Source: Protea cynaroides (lineage: Eukaryota; Streptophyta; Magnoliopsida; Proteales; Proteaceae). Taken from it: DNA of 64,000 nt. Shown piece by piece: positions 36,727 to 47,278 of this stretch. The number at the start of each line of letters is the position of its first letter. Position 1 is the stretch's first letter. The position numbers were made by a program, and so were the translations under genes. The stretch spans positions 44,756,699 to 44,820,698 of the forward strand of contig CM053272.1 of the NCBI GenBank assembly GCA_028583415.1, given 5' to 3'. The notes below the pieces were generated by a model. That model worked only from the letters and a program-made list of their open reading frames with translations, was not told the origin of the DNA and ran no database searches.

Positions 36727-37874
36727 TTCGAAATAACGGTAAAATTCAAAGAAAATACGAGTAACATTATCCAAAATAACTATGGAAAAATAATATACGG
36801 TGAGGTTGATCTGATCCTTCCCATTGCCATATTACATCTACCTCACCAGGTCAATCCATGCTCTACCAAAATGGCTTTCTTAACTGGCAGTGTAGGATAT
36901 GGCTTCATCTGGCTCACTGCTTTTATTTTATTTTATTTTTTTTCCTCAAAAAATCTCAAAGATCATTCTCCCATAATTAACTAACAGGATTTTTTTTTTA
37001 ATCTGTTTATGGAAAAATGAAAGGGAAAAAAGGTAAGCCGGGTTATGATCTAATGACAGAAATGATTATGCTTCTCTTTTTTTTCTTTTCCAGTTTGAGA
37101 AGCAGTAGGAAAGTATTTAAGGAACGGTGGGAGGCTGGTCCCCTAGGCCTGTATTGGACAGTGGAAAGTGGAAAGTGGACAGTGGACGGCAATAACGACT
37201 TGTTCCAATCATCCATCCATTTCCCTAAGTCCAAACAACCCTCTCCAAAGGGAAAAGCTAATACGCGTATGAGAAAGAAAAAGATGTATGAGTGTAGGAC
37301 CAATGCATGGCCCCCCCTCTCTCTAAGAGGTAAGAGTGTAGGACCCATGGGCCCCCCTCTCTCTCTCTCTCTCTTTTTCTCTTCACCCTTGATTCCTTGA
37401 AAGTTGCAACTCCATTTGTTCGTCGTCCCGCAGCCACGGTGAGTCGGGCCAGGGTCCCATGCATAGACCCAAGACTGAGAAGTGAGAGGAAAGAAACTTT
37501 CAAGCTTCCATTCAATGGTTTTAGCAGGACTTTTTAGTAGGATTCTTTTGCCGTCGGTCAAGGGTCCTCCCATTTCTACGACGTACGACCACTTCTAACT
37601 TATTCCAATCCATCACTTTAGTGATCACCTCACCCCCAAAAAACAAAACTGAGGTATTGATTAGTATATCGGTAAGGTATTGGTCAGTATGAGTCATGTG
37701 TCAGTTAATATCGATATCTGATCCTGACATCTAAAACCATGATTACAGGAGTAGACTTACCCCTCAAGTGGAATTCATAAGCTCTCAACACATACACCTC
37801 TTACTACGAACGTACGCATGTATTTCTTATGATACTATCAATCCCCAAGGCTTATTGATCATCGATCACACAAC
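36727..37874. other. Intergenic region
   Basis: No recognisable gene is present. It contains several pyrimidine-rich runs and two near-copies of a 'ggaccmatgg/ccccccctctctct' word (37300-37375). The 176-codon - strand open frame here has no visible domain and low-complexity parts. Confidence 0.5.
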
Positions 37875-38219
37875 GGCTTTGTTTGGTTGCAAGGGGAATT
37901 GAAGGTGGAAGGAAAATGAAATTTTTAAACTTTAAATGAAAACTTTTATAATGATTAGATCACATGCTATCACAGTGCTATGTAACTAATATCAAATTAT
38001 TCCACATTTAGTTATTAACTTACACTTCACTTTGCATCCAAAATCCCACCCATCTGATAAGAAAATAAATTTTACATCTTATAAGTATCATTACTAAATA
38101 TGTGAAGAAATTTATGTAAATTATACAATCATATTGTATGACAACAATAAAAGTATCCATTTAAAGTTTTAAAATTTCACTTCCATGTCCTTCAATCCCC
38201 CTTGCAACCAAATGGAGCC
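37875..38219. mobile_element. 345-bp MITE (second copy of the 8253-8745 family)
   Basis: The ends ggctttgtttggttgcaagg and ccttgcaaccaaatggagcc are inverted repeats, with similarity continuing inward (gaattgaagg / tccttcaat). AAC flanks both sides and is a possible 3-bp duplication. Confidence 0.85.
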
Positions 38220-38261
38220 AACTTGGTTAACTCGGTATCCTTTTCCAAAATTAAGAATATC

Positions 38262-38606
38262 TATTGGGAATAATCCCACATTGGTTGAGTGTGAGAGATC
38301 TTGCATGCTTGAATATATTAGTTGAACTCATTCACTTAATTATTCAAGTTTTTGGGTTGGAATTTAACATGATATCGTAGCACTAGGTTCACTTCTTTCC
38401 CTCACGTTTTCCGTTGGGAATAATCTCATACTAGTTAGGTTTGGGACCTTTGGTGTCTTCATGTACTAGTTGAGTCGTTATATTTCCACACATGTGAGGG
38501 GGAGTGTTGGAAATAAACATTGATTATGTTTAAGACCTTGGATGCTTTCATATACCAGTTCAATACCTCTACCTAATAGTTCAAGCTTTTTAATTGAAAT
38601 CCTACA
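38262..38606 (+). mobile_element. TRIM retroelement with two LTRs
   Basis: The left LTR is 38262-38369 (starts tattgggaataatccca, ends aaca). It is followed by a primer-binding-like tgatatcgtagc (38370-38381). A purine tract gtgagggggag precedes the right LTR at 38505-38606 (starts tgttggaaataaac). The flanks atatc (38257-38261) and atatt (38607-38611) look like a 5-bp duplication with one change. The internal part is only about 135 bp, has no coding capacity and contains an extra partial LTR-like copy. Confidence 0.78.
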
Positions 38607-39616
38607 ATATTAATAGAAAAAATTTCATCTAGACCCCATCAAAGATTGTTAACATCATCTACACCCACAAGAATGCAAAAACATCATCTACATCCCAAAA
38701 CTTTGGATGTGGTAATCAAAGAAGTCCACTCCGTTAGTTGATTCCTGTTAGATGCTGACGTCAGCTGGATTGAAATATTTCAGAGACGATAATACCCTTT
38801 AAGCCTGTTGAAAATACCATTATACCATTTATGTTATTTGTTACCCTACCCTCAATCCTCTTCAACAAGACACAGTAGTTAACGAACCATGAACTAGAGT
38901 TTGACCATAGTTTCTTTTCCGATTCGGTTCGAGAAGTTTGCTGTGAAATGCCAGTCCATTGGGTTCGATGTTGTTTATGATGTAATCGGTTCATTTTTTC
39001 ACAGCCGGTGACTTGAACCAGATAAAATTTCTAACAAATTTTGTTATAGAACAACGACAAAGACGATGATGAAGAGGAAACCGATGAATACGTGTACAGG
39101 TCGTCAAAATCCAAAAGTTTCTCCCTTTTTTTCTGATTGGTTACAATTCATGCGATAGGGATCTTGCCTCACTTTGGATCTGAAGAAGACGGTGTTCACC
39201 ATAGTAGAATAGATCCTGGGAGCACCTATGCGTGGACGATGGGTTGGAGAAGAAGAAATTCAGATGCAATCTTTTCGTTTCTCTTTCTCAGTTTTTTGAG
39301 ATCGATTTTTCCTTCCGTTTATTAAAGTACCTCTTTCTCAGCTTTTTATATTTACGTTAGACTGCGATTCCAACTTTGGTGAGAAACGAAGGAGAAAAAT
39401 CTGCAAATCCGTCTTCTTCTCTTTCGAAATTGATTCTGTTATCCGAAGTTAACTCTTCAAATCCTGCGATTTCAGTAGAATTAGTGCCCATGACTGTGTT
39501 TGCCACTTTAATATCTTGCACAAATTTCTTAAGTTTCTTGCAATAATTTCTTCGATTGTTGTTTCAATCATTCTTAGGGTTTCTCATTTTTTTCTTTATG
39601 TTTATCTTTTTCCTCA

Positions 39617-39877
39617 TCATACTCTGTTAGAATTTTTTTTCCCTTTCTCATTGTCATTGCCCCTCTTCTTTGAGGACCCATTATCTCCACTATGCTTCTT
39701 GCAATAGTCAATCACCTTGTTGAGGATCTTGGAAGAGACGTTTGGTATAGGTATCACACCATTCAAGCAACAATGGTCAATAATATTCTTGAGAAATTCA
39801 GAAACAATTGTGACAGTTATATCGATCTCGAAGGTTTCACCATCAGAGCTCCTCAGAAATACCTTAGTTGAAGACAT
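39617..39877 (-). CDS. SKP1-like N-terminal (POZ) fragment inside MULE-3, 86 aa
   Basis: The predicted protein begins MSSTKVFLRSSDGETFEID. It follows the N-terminal POZ half of plant SKP1/ASK proteins, the adaptor that links CUL1 to F-box proteins in SCF ubiquitin ligases, up to 'IPIPNVSSKILNKVIDYCKKH' (about residue 63). After that the sequence becomes a Lys/Asn/Gly-rich tail ending at a stop (residue 86). The C-terminal F-box-binding helices are missing. A TATA motif (ctataaatatg, 39926-39936 on the - strand) sits about 50 bases upstream of the ATG, so it could be expressed. It is either a truncated pseudogene or a new chimeric POZ-only protein that could compete for CUL1; the latter is speculation. 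Confidence 0.72.
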   Translation of the reverse strand: MSSTKVFLRSSDGETFEIDITVTIVSEFLKNIIDHCCLNGVIPIPNVSSKILNKVIDYCKKHSGDNGSSKKRGNDNEKGKKNSNRV

Positions 39878-39925
39878 GATAACTGAAGAAAAAAACTGAT
39901 ATTATGAACAGAAGGATGGAAGAAG

Positions 39926-39936
39926 CATATTTATAG
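39926..39936 (-). promoter_or_regulatory. TATA box of the SKP1-like fragment
   Basis: On the - strand this reads ctataaatatg, a close match to the plant TATA consensus, about 50 bases upstream of the ATG at 39877. That would give a leader of roughly 20-25 bases. Confidence 0.55.
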
Positions 39937-40366
39937 AAGAGTAGTTGAAGTCTTCTAACAATAAAGGAATGGGAAACATGATCTGTTTTATAATTACACC
40001 TTCATATGCTTTTGACAGAAATTTTATTTTCATAACGTAACTCTGATGACTTGTGTATTGAGGGGAGAAGACGGTAGACAGAGGAAATAGAGGAAGAAGA
40101 TGACGGAAAGATGAAATAGAGGATAGGGCTTGGGTGAGAGTGAAAAGGAAAGGGAGAAAATATAAGTTTGATTTGAAGGTCAAATTAGTAAATCAACATA
40201 ATTTTTTAATTTTTCAATTTATAATATGAGGGGTAAAACTGTATTTCAATAATTTTAGTGATTTCCGTCAGTTAAGTGGACCTAGGTGATGTTTTTGCAA
40301 TCTTGTGGGTGTAGATGATGTTAACAATCTTTGATGGGGTGTGGATGAAATATTTTCATATCAATA

Positions 40367-40678
40367 ATATGAACTAAACTTAGGTCTAAAGGAATTCAAC
40401 ATCCGACTTACTTGTTTCTCGTTAGTTTGGAAATACAGTATTCAAGGGGCTATAATGAAGGATTTCTCATTATAATTTGAGAGAAACTTTAAAAACAGAT
40501 ACCCACTTAAGGGTAAGGGTTCTCTATCCAATTGCATGGCTCATGCGTCACACAAGAACCAATGGGAGGATGGTTGATATCATTTCACCCCTTTTGTGTC
40601 TGAGCAGAGATACACATAGTCGGTCATGGATCCTTTTTCCCAGTTAAGTTTTCATTAGAACCAAAAGCTAAGGTGTTT

Positions 40679-40719
<41 letters not shown>

Positions 40720-42961
40720 CCCCATTTGGTGAATTTAGTTTCCATATATGGTAGATCGATGTGTAGCAAAGATAACCAGAGACTGAATATGTAGATAGAG
40801 GAGTGAGTAGGTGAGTAGTCTTGTTTTGTTGGTTGATGTTGTATGGGTTGTTGAGATGGAAGTTGAGTATTTATGAGACATTTCGTATTACAAATGCTTT
40901 GCTTTTGCATTTGACAATTAATGAGTAGTTGATGTTAATTTTGTACCAATCCTTTGTTGTTTGGTCGTAATCGTAGTCGTAGGTGAATAACATCAATCAT
41001 GCATCCATCATGTGTCGTCGTTCTCTTTAGTGAACATATCATTCATTAGCTTTGCACTTTTCATACATGCATGCATGACAATATGAATATGTAAAAATAG
41101 AATTGATTTTATGAATCAGTTTCAGAAATTAATTCTTGTAATTCCATTTATAGATACCTATGGAACCCTTTCAAGACCTTTTTATGTATCAACTTCTCAT
41201 GTGGGTACGGTTTTCGGCATATGTGAAATTTAAGACCAAATTCTGAACAAGCAAGAGCCCGGGTGGACCAGGTGGTACATACCATGTATTGATCAATACT
41301 TATAGTTTTCTTATCAGTCATGTGTCACCCTGTCGTACTAATCCTATATCGAATTTCGGAGTAATCAATATCCGTTTCAATACCATGAATTAAAACCATG
41401 TCTCTAATACTATTTTTATAGGAAAAAAGTCTGTTGGTTGTTGGATGGTGGTATAATAAATGACTTTTGTGAGGTATTTTTCTATTAATCATAACTTTTT
41501 ATTTTCGACCTGTATAAAACAAAAGTCTGATAATTCCATTAATTTTATATATCAAAATTTATAATTTTTTTTTTGCTAAACCAATTTCCCCTGTGATTTT
41601 TCGGGCCAAGTGAGCCTTTTATTAGTACAGATTACATGGATAGTCAAAATCTATATTTAATTTGGATTTATATCGGTTTATTTGGATATTTATTCATGTG
41701 TCATCAACTAATAATGGTACAAATTCTGATATTTATTTTTCCGTCCATAAGTATATAATCTAAAATTATTTAATATTTCATACTTAACATGCTGTATATT
41801 CTATATCTTTTTTTTTTATGGTAAGAATTCTATATCTATTTCAATGTTCCCGTAAAAAGGTAACAATAATATATTATTTTATTCTATTATTTAAAAAAAA
41901 AAGTTCATAATATAACTAAGTTTCCCCAAGATGGGTTTCGGGTTTACCCATTTCCGGTTCAGTTACAGAACCTTTAATCACTTTTTGTTCATCGTTTGTA
42001 GATGAATACTGCCCTTAGCTCCGTTAGCTCTGTGGGTTTTCTATAAAATAAATAAATAAATAAATTAAGGAGATACTAATACCACACCAAAGGTGCTTTG
42101 CCAATATACTAAGAATTCAAATACTGGTGTATTTCCTTCAAATTTACTCTCTGCATCTATACTAGTCTAAAGCACAAAACTTTGTAATTTTGCTTCTTAA
42201 TTTTAATTGTAAATTTTTTTTTATTTATACTTAATTTTAATAGTAAATGTTATCATCATTGTTGTTGACAATCTTGAATGAGATATGTACCAATCGTAAT
42301 CAAAAGCACACCACCACAAAAAAGCCTATATACTTTTCATAAATCCCTCTAAATTAGCATCATCAATAGTTTTAGAATCCAATCATTGAGACTTTGAGCT
42401 CAACATCATGAAGTTTATAATATTGAGCCTGCAGAAAAGATAAAAATTAACTTAATCAATAAAGTAATTTCAAATGGCTATCCAATAATTACTTGAAGCT
42501 CTAAATTTGTAAGTTAAAAAATGATTCTTTGGCTTCATGATTTGAACTAGGTTTTTCATGGTTTGATGCTTTAACAATAAATAGTTATTGTTATTGTTAT
42601 TTTTAACAACATTGGAAATTTATTTGACATTTCAAATAAGGGAAGAGGTTCTTTAGTTCACAGACAAGAGAAATCGATCGACACATCTATGGAAGGGATA
42701 TTAGCAACTATTCATAAATATGGAGGCAGGTATTATATGGGATTTAGGATGAATGTTGACAGACCGAAATGTCAAGTACCTAATCTATCGACTAAAAAAC
42801 TTTTTCCTTCAAATAATGCCAAGTTAATTATTTTGTTGAAAACCTGTTATAGTCTGGGAAAAGTCTTTTAAATCAAATGATCTAACTAAAAATATCTATT
42901 AATTATGTCAAGATGTGGCAACTAGCATACCACAAATCAATATATGTGGTTATTTAACAGT
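40367..42961. other. Intergenic region
   Basis: This contains a CT run (40682-40717) followed by a C run, and AT-rich spacer with AAAT runs (42045-42064). No gene is recognisable. Confidence 0.55.
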
Positions 42962-43394
42962 TAAGGATGTCAAAATGGTATCGATATCGTTTTTCGAAAC
43001 CAGTAACGTACCATTTATATTAATCGGTACGATAATGATTGTAAAATTGATATAGTTTATGTAATCGGTATAGTATACATTATTGTATCAATTTACCATT
43101 GCTAAGAAACTGATTACATATCAAATAATACCGTGTGATCCTATTACTTAAGTGCTTAACCATTCACAAATTGTGACTATATATTTCTACAATTTACCAA
43201 TTACCAGAGAGTTCTATTAACTGACAATCGATTTACCGTATTTCTACTGTTTACGTATTGATTGATTAACCGATATTGATTAGCAATCGATAATGATAAA
43301 CAATTTCGTATAATAATGGTATTACTTTATTACATAAATCATACCAAACTAGTGCCGTATCTATATAACCAAATCACACTGTTTAACACCTTTA
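42962..43394. mobile_element. Non-autonomous hAT-like element, second copy
   Basis: The ends taaggatgtcaaaatgg and gtttaacacctttaa are inverted at their tips. The interior carries the same 'aatcggta / attaaccgata' type of words as 23983-24702. The ends are degenerate and no duplication was seen. Confidence 0.45.
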
Positions 43395-44250
43395 AATTAA
43401 TTAAAATTCAATCTCATTACTTTAGCCAATGATCAGATCAATAAAAGTATAAAGGTTGATACGTGCGTAGCCGACTTTAGCAGTCCGTCCGTGAGAAGCA
43501 GATGAGATGTTCGAGAAAATGACGATGTGGTTTTTGTGGTCCTATGCTCTACTGTGCGTGAGGAAAGGGTGAGGTTCACGTGACATCACAGGCGGCCACA
43601 GCCCATAGATGAAACAATCCAAAGAAGGTTGGCCTGTCACTTATCAATTAGATTAGCAGTTGGAAATTTTTTTTTATTTTTCATTTCTTTATCTTACTTT
43701 ATAATAAAACCACCATATATTTTTTTCATTATTAATTCAAAAAAAAGGGAAGGGATTTGTATATATACTTTTATAAGAATGTTTTTAGTATTGAAGAAAG
43801 TCTATAATAAAAAAAATAATAGAATTAAATACAAAACTCAAAATATTTATATTACTAGGAGATACGTACGATTTGAAGGTAACTTGAGTATGATTTTTTT
43901 TGCGCGTAGTAGGTTAGTTGAAACTTAAATTTCACTGAGAGGTTAAACTCATCTTTCTGACTTTTTATATTTATTTTATTTTGGCCCGCATGAATTCTTT
44001 TACATGTCAAAATTAAGTGGACAAAAATAATTAAAAATTACTCATTATTTACAAGTTTTTGATTGTTAAAAAGTAATAGATGTGAAATATATGATTATTC
44101 ATTCCAAATATGATAGTTGATTAATGGAGGATTGGAGGGAATTCTCTTTCAATTCAATGGCTCAGATTTTCCACTTGACATACATGGTAAAAAAAAATAG
44201 GGTTTGAATTTTTTTTTCTTTTTTTATTGGGTCAAAGGGGTACATTGCTT

Positions 44251-44381
44251 GTATAGAAATCTTCTCCACCAGGCTAACCAAACATCGGATCGATTGAGAT
44301 ACATCGGCATACATACCGATGTATCCCAACCCATCCAATGTTTGGCTGACGGGCTAGCCGGTTGGAGAGGATCTCTATCCA
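44251..44381. mobile_element. 131-bp foldback (palindromic MITE)
   Basis: The arms are inverted copies around a small loop (catacata, near 44310): tagaaatcttctccaccaggct at left pairs with the complement of agccggttggagaggatctcta at right, and gagatacatcgg pairs with ccgatgtatccc. The right arm has a 7-base extra piece. The transcript would form a hairpin of about 60 base pairs. Confidence 0.78.
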
Positions 44382-44414
44382 CACTACTTTCCATTTTTCC
44401 ATAATTATGTGTAA

Positions 44415-44590
44415 AAAAAAAATTCAATTAAAAAATGAGACTAAAAAGAAGAGAAAAAAAATGTCATATTAATTATATGAAAGAAATTTCAATTAAAAAA
44501 AATGAGAAGGAAGAAAAAAACACGCCTTATTAATTATATGAAACAAATTAAAATTAAAAAAAAATGAGATTATAAAAAGGAAAGAAGAAA
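44415..44590. repeat. A-rich tandem repeat, about 62-bp unit, 2.5 copies
   Basis: The units share 'aattaaaaaaaatgag' followed by 'tattaattatatgaaa' and are repeated with small changes. There is no coding meaning. Confidence 0.75.
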
Positions 44591-45203
44591 AAACAATTGC
44601 AGGACATAAAGGCCATTAGGGATAAGAAAATAGGATTAAGTGAAAAAATGGGTGAACAGTAATGGCACGTTTGTTGTAACCCATAAAACTATTACCTAAT
44701 TTAGGGTCAGTAAACCATACAAGATTTCCATGAAATAATATCACTTAAACTATAGGAACATGTTGGTACAATTCTGCTATTCAGTGTCACATTTTTGCTA
44801 AAATAATATTAAGTAAAAAAAATTAAATTTAAGAAGAAAAAAAAATAGAATTAAAAAAACATATACAAGAAAACAATTGCGTGAAAATGTAAGAAAATTA
44901 AGGATATCAGAACATGGTAACATGGCCATCTTGCCAAACGCTAAAACAGTTTTATGTGCCTTTCATACCTCACACGTGCTTAACCTTTATAGACATCACC
45001 TTCAACATGTGCGAATCTTCTTTTATAGGTAGGCTCAGCTCCTATGTTGCTTTCTTTATTTATTTGTTGCCTTACCTCCTCTCCTGTCTCTCAATATCAT
45101 TGCCTAACCTGCTTTAGCAAAGAGTTAACATTTAAAAGAGAATTAAAAATTTTTCTAAATGACAAAAGTAACCTTATTAATTGTCAATATATATTCTAGT
45201 GCT

Positions 45204-45818
45204 TAGGGGTGTTAATTTTAGGCTCACACCAATTAGTTCGATAGAGCTCGATCGGTGAAGCCTAAAACCAGACCAAACTAATTATTAAATGTATCAGGCT
45301 TAAGTTCGGAAGGATTATTAATCGAGCTTTAACAGTGCAAAGGTGTAACCCAATCGAACCAAACGAATGAATCGAATATACCTTTAAACTAATAAAATCC
45401 AAAAGCTATAAAACCTAAACCAGTAAAACATCCTTACTCTCTTTCATTTCTTGAGTTTCCATTCATTCCTTCTGTCCTCATCTTTGTTTACATAGGTGAT
45501 CACAAACAAAATAAGAGCCTTTTATAATCCCATAAGAAAGTAATTAATCTACAACATGAGAACAATTATAAATTCAAAACCAGTACGAATCTGCTCTTAC
45601 AATTCTTCAAGAAAGTATTTATAATCACTTCGGTATTAGCCTGTGTAGCATGAGCCAGATTATGGACTAAAAATTGACCAATAGAATATAAACGTGTCCA
45701 TGCCTAGCTTTTGAAGCCCGAATAACTAAACAAACCGATCACGATGTCAGATGTTAAATAACTGAATACTAATTAGGCTCATCCAAAATTGATCGGAACT
45801 GACCGATAGACACCTCTA
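45204..45818. mobile_element. Non-autonomous hAT-like element, third copy
   Basis: It begins taggggtgttaatttt and ends gatagacacctcta, which are inverted at the tips. The interior contains 'cgaaccaaacgaatgaatcga' type words similar to the other copies. Superfamily is inferred. Confidence 0.45.
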
Positions 45819-47268
45819 TTAATACTATTTTAAATATTATCTTATAGAAGTTTAAAGTGTAGTGACTGGTCTAACATTGTAATGACCTTTTCTTTGATCC
45901 GCCATATAATGAGCTTAATTTACTTTGATTTCTGAGAAAATATAAAAGATGACAACAAAACTAACCAACATTAATTGTGGTATTTTGGTCATTTGACTCA
46001 TCACACTTGATTGAATTTCATTATTTTACTACTCAAATTATAGTTAGTTTCATTCTCTTTACGAGATTTAGAACACCCCCCTAGATTTGGACATAGTTTA
46101 CTCTAGGTTATTTTGGTCATTTAAATCTTTCAATTGTTTCTTCAAACTTTAAGAAAAGGGAGGCCTTTATCAAAAAAATAAAGGTTTTTTTTTTGAGAAA
46201 AAAGATTCACCACACTCTCATTCAAAGCTAGACAAGCACGCCAAATAAATTTTGCCATGTGGAAGAGCGATCAAAAAATTATGATCGTTGAATGTTTAGG
46301 AAATTATTTGAATTTGCCACATATTGAATCTTATATTGAAATTCAATGTATCATCTTATGTAGATGAATATGCAGCATTCCATATTAATCTCTTATTTAT
46401 TTAATACCTTATTTTGTCACTTAGCAAACAAAAATTTGGATTAAAATTTAACAAAAGGGGCTTCTTTTTTTTTTTAATTAAATAGCCAAATGACATTATT
46501 GGAGGGTATGTCATGTTACTCCGGGCCCATGGACCCACTTAATTCTTTTATATATATATATTTTTCCCTAATTTTTTCCCACTCTTATCTTAATTTTTAG
46601 CTTAGCACTCCATACAGCTTACATATACATTTATATTTTGTAGTGAAAGTTAGATATTAAAAATTGGGTGCGTGATGAGGAGGTGAAGAGCAAGCGTGGC
46701 GACCTTTTCTCAGCCTCTCACACACACTCTCTCTCTCTCTCTCTCTTTCTAGAGGGTGGTTCTCTCTCATAGGTCGCTTCCAAAGACTGCAATTATTTAT
46801 ATGCTTTTCTATTTCGATGGGTGATTTTATGCTCTCCTGTCATTTCAGAAGGCGATTGTAGTCCTTGAACACTCAGTGCGAGAAAGAGAAGGAAAGCAAG
46901 AAAGGAAGAGAGAGATACGGATAGAGGAGACAACAGAGGGTTTAGAAGAACTCAAAAACCTTTCATTCAACAGAGAAGGAAAACGATGTCTCTGAACTTG
47001 GCTCTCTTTCGGTCCCTGCAACTATAACAGGTAACAACCCAAACAAATCCCAGTTTAAAAAAAAAATGTAGAATTCAAATAACAAAGAAAACCCACTTTG
47101 AACTTTGAAGAACCCATTTCATTTCCCTTCTCTCTCTCTTTTTTTTTTTGTTTTTTTTTTGTTTTTTTTTTGTGGTCTAACGGATCCAAATGGCAAACAT
47201 GGGCAGCAGCAGACTTAAGAAGAGGAGAAGAAAGAGATGATGCAGAAAAAGAAAAATTCACTAGTGAT
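45819..47268 (+). promoter_or_regulatory. Promoter and leader of the BEL1-like homeodomain gene
   Basis: The first 800 bases are AT-rich and without genes. From about 46700 the sequence becomes CT- then GA-rich, as in plant leaders. A donor at 47031 (ataacag|gtaaca) and an AG after a long T tract (47139-47171, AG near 47206-47212) suggest an intron in the leader. A short upstream open frame (47237-47278, 13 codons beginning with two ATGs) overlaps the main start codon in another frame and could lower translation. Confidence 0.5.
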
Positions 47269-47278
47269 ATGGAAGTAG
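47237..47278 (+). promoter_or_regulatory. Upstream open reading frame overlapping the BLH start
   Basis: ATG ATG CAG ... TAG gives a 13-codon frame that begins 32 bases before the main ATG at 47269, overlaps it by ten bases and is out of frame. It depends on these bases lying in the mature leader, which is likely because they follow the probable acceptor. Confidence 0.45.

Larger units (their letters stand above)
38616..40357. mobile_element. MULE-3: Mutator-like element carrying a SKP1-like gene piece (Pack-MULE)
   Basis: The left end gaaaaaatttcatctagacc and the right end (complement gaaaatatttcatccacacc) are inverted repeats. They agree over roughly 60 bases almost without change and loosely over about 150. 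The flanks ATATTAATA (38607-38615) and ATATCAATA (40358-40366) are a 9-bp duplication with one difference. The subterminal 'gacgataataccctttaa' block matches MULE-1. There is no transposase. The interior contains a SKP1-like open frame on the - strand with its own TATA box. Confidence 0.87.
43395..45203. other. Intergenic region with a foldback and a short tandem repeat
   Basis: This contains a G-box-like cacgtgacatcac near 43577, the foldback at 44251-44381 and the A-rich tandem repeat at 44415-44590. No gene was found. Confidence 0.5.

Noticed and set aside
37043..37573. A 176-codon open frame on the - strand
   Set aside because: No domain is visible, it includes low-complexity RERERE and KKKK stretches, and it overlaps similar open frames on both strands.
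47098..47268. N-terminal extension of the BEL1-like protein by 57 codons
   Set aside because: The upstream codons contain no ATG, are Phe-rich because of a T tract, and probably lie partly in a leader intron. The ATG at 47269 fits the protein family.
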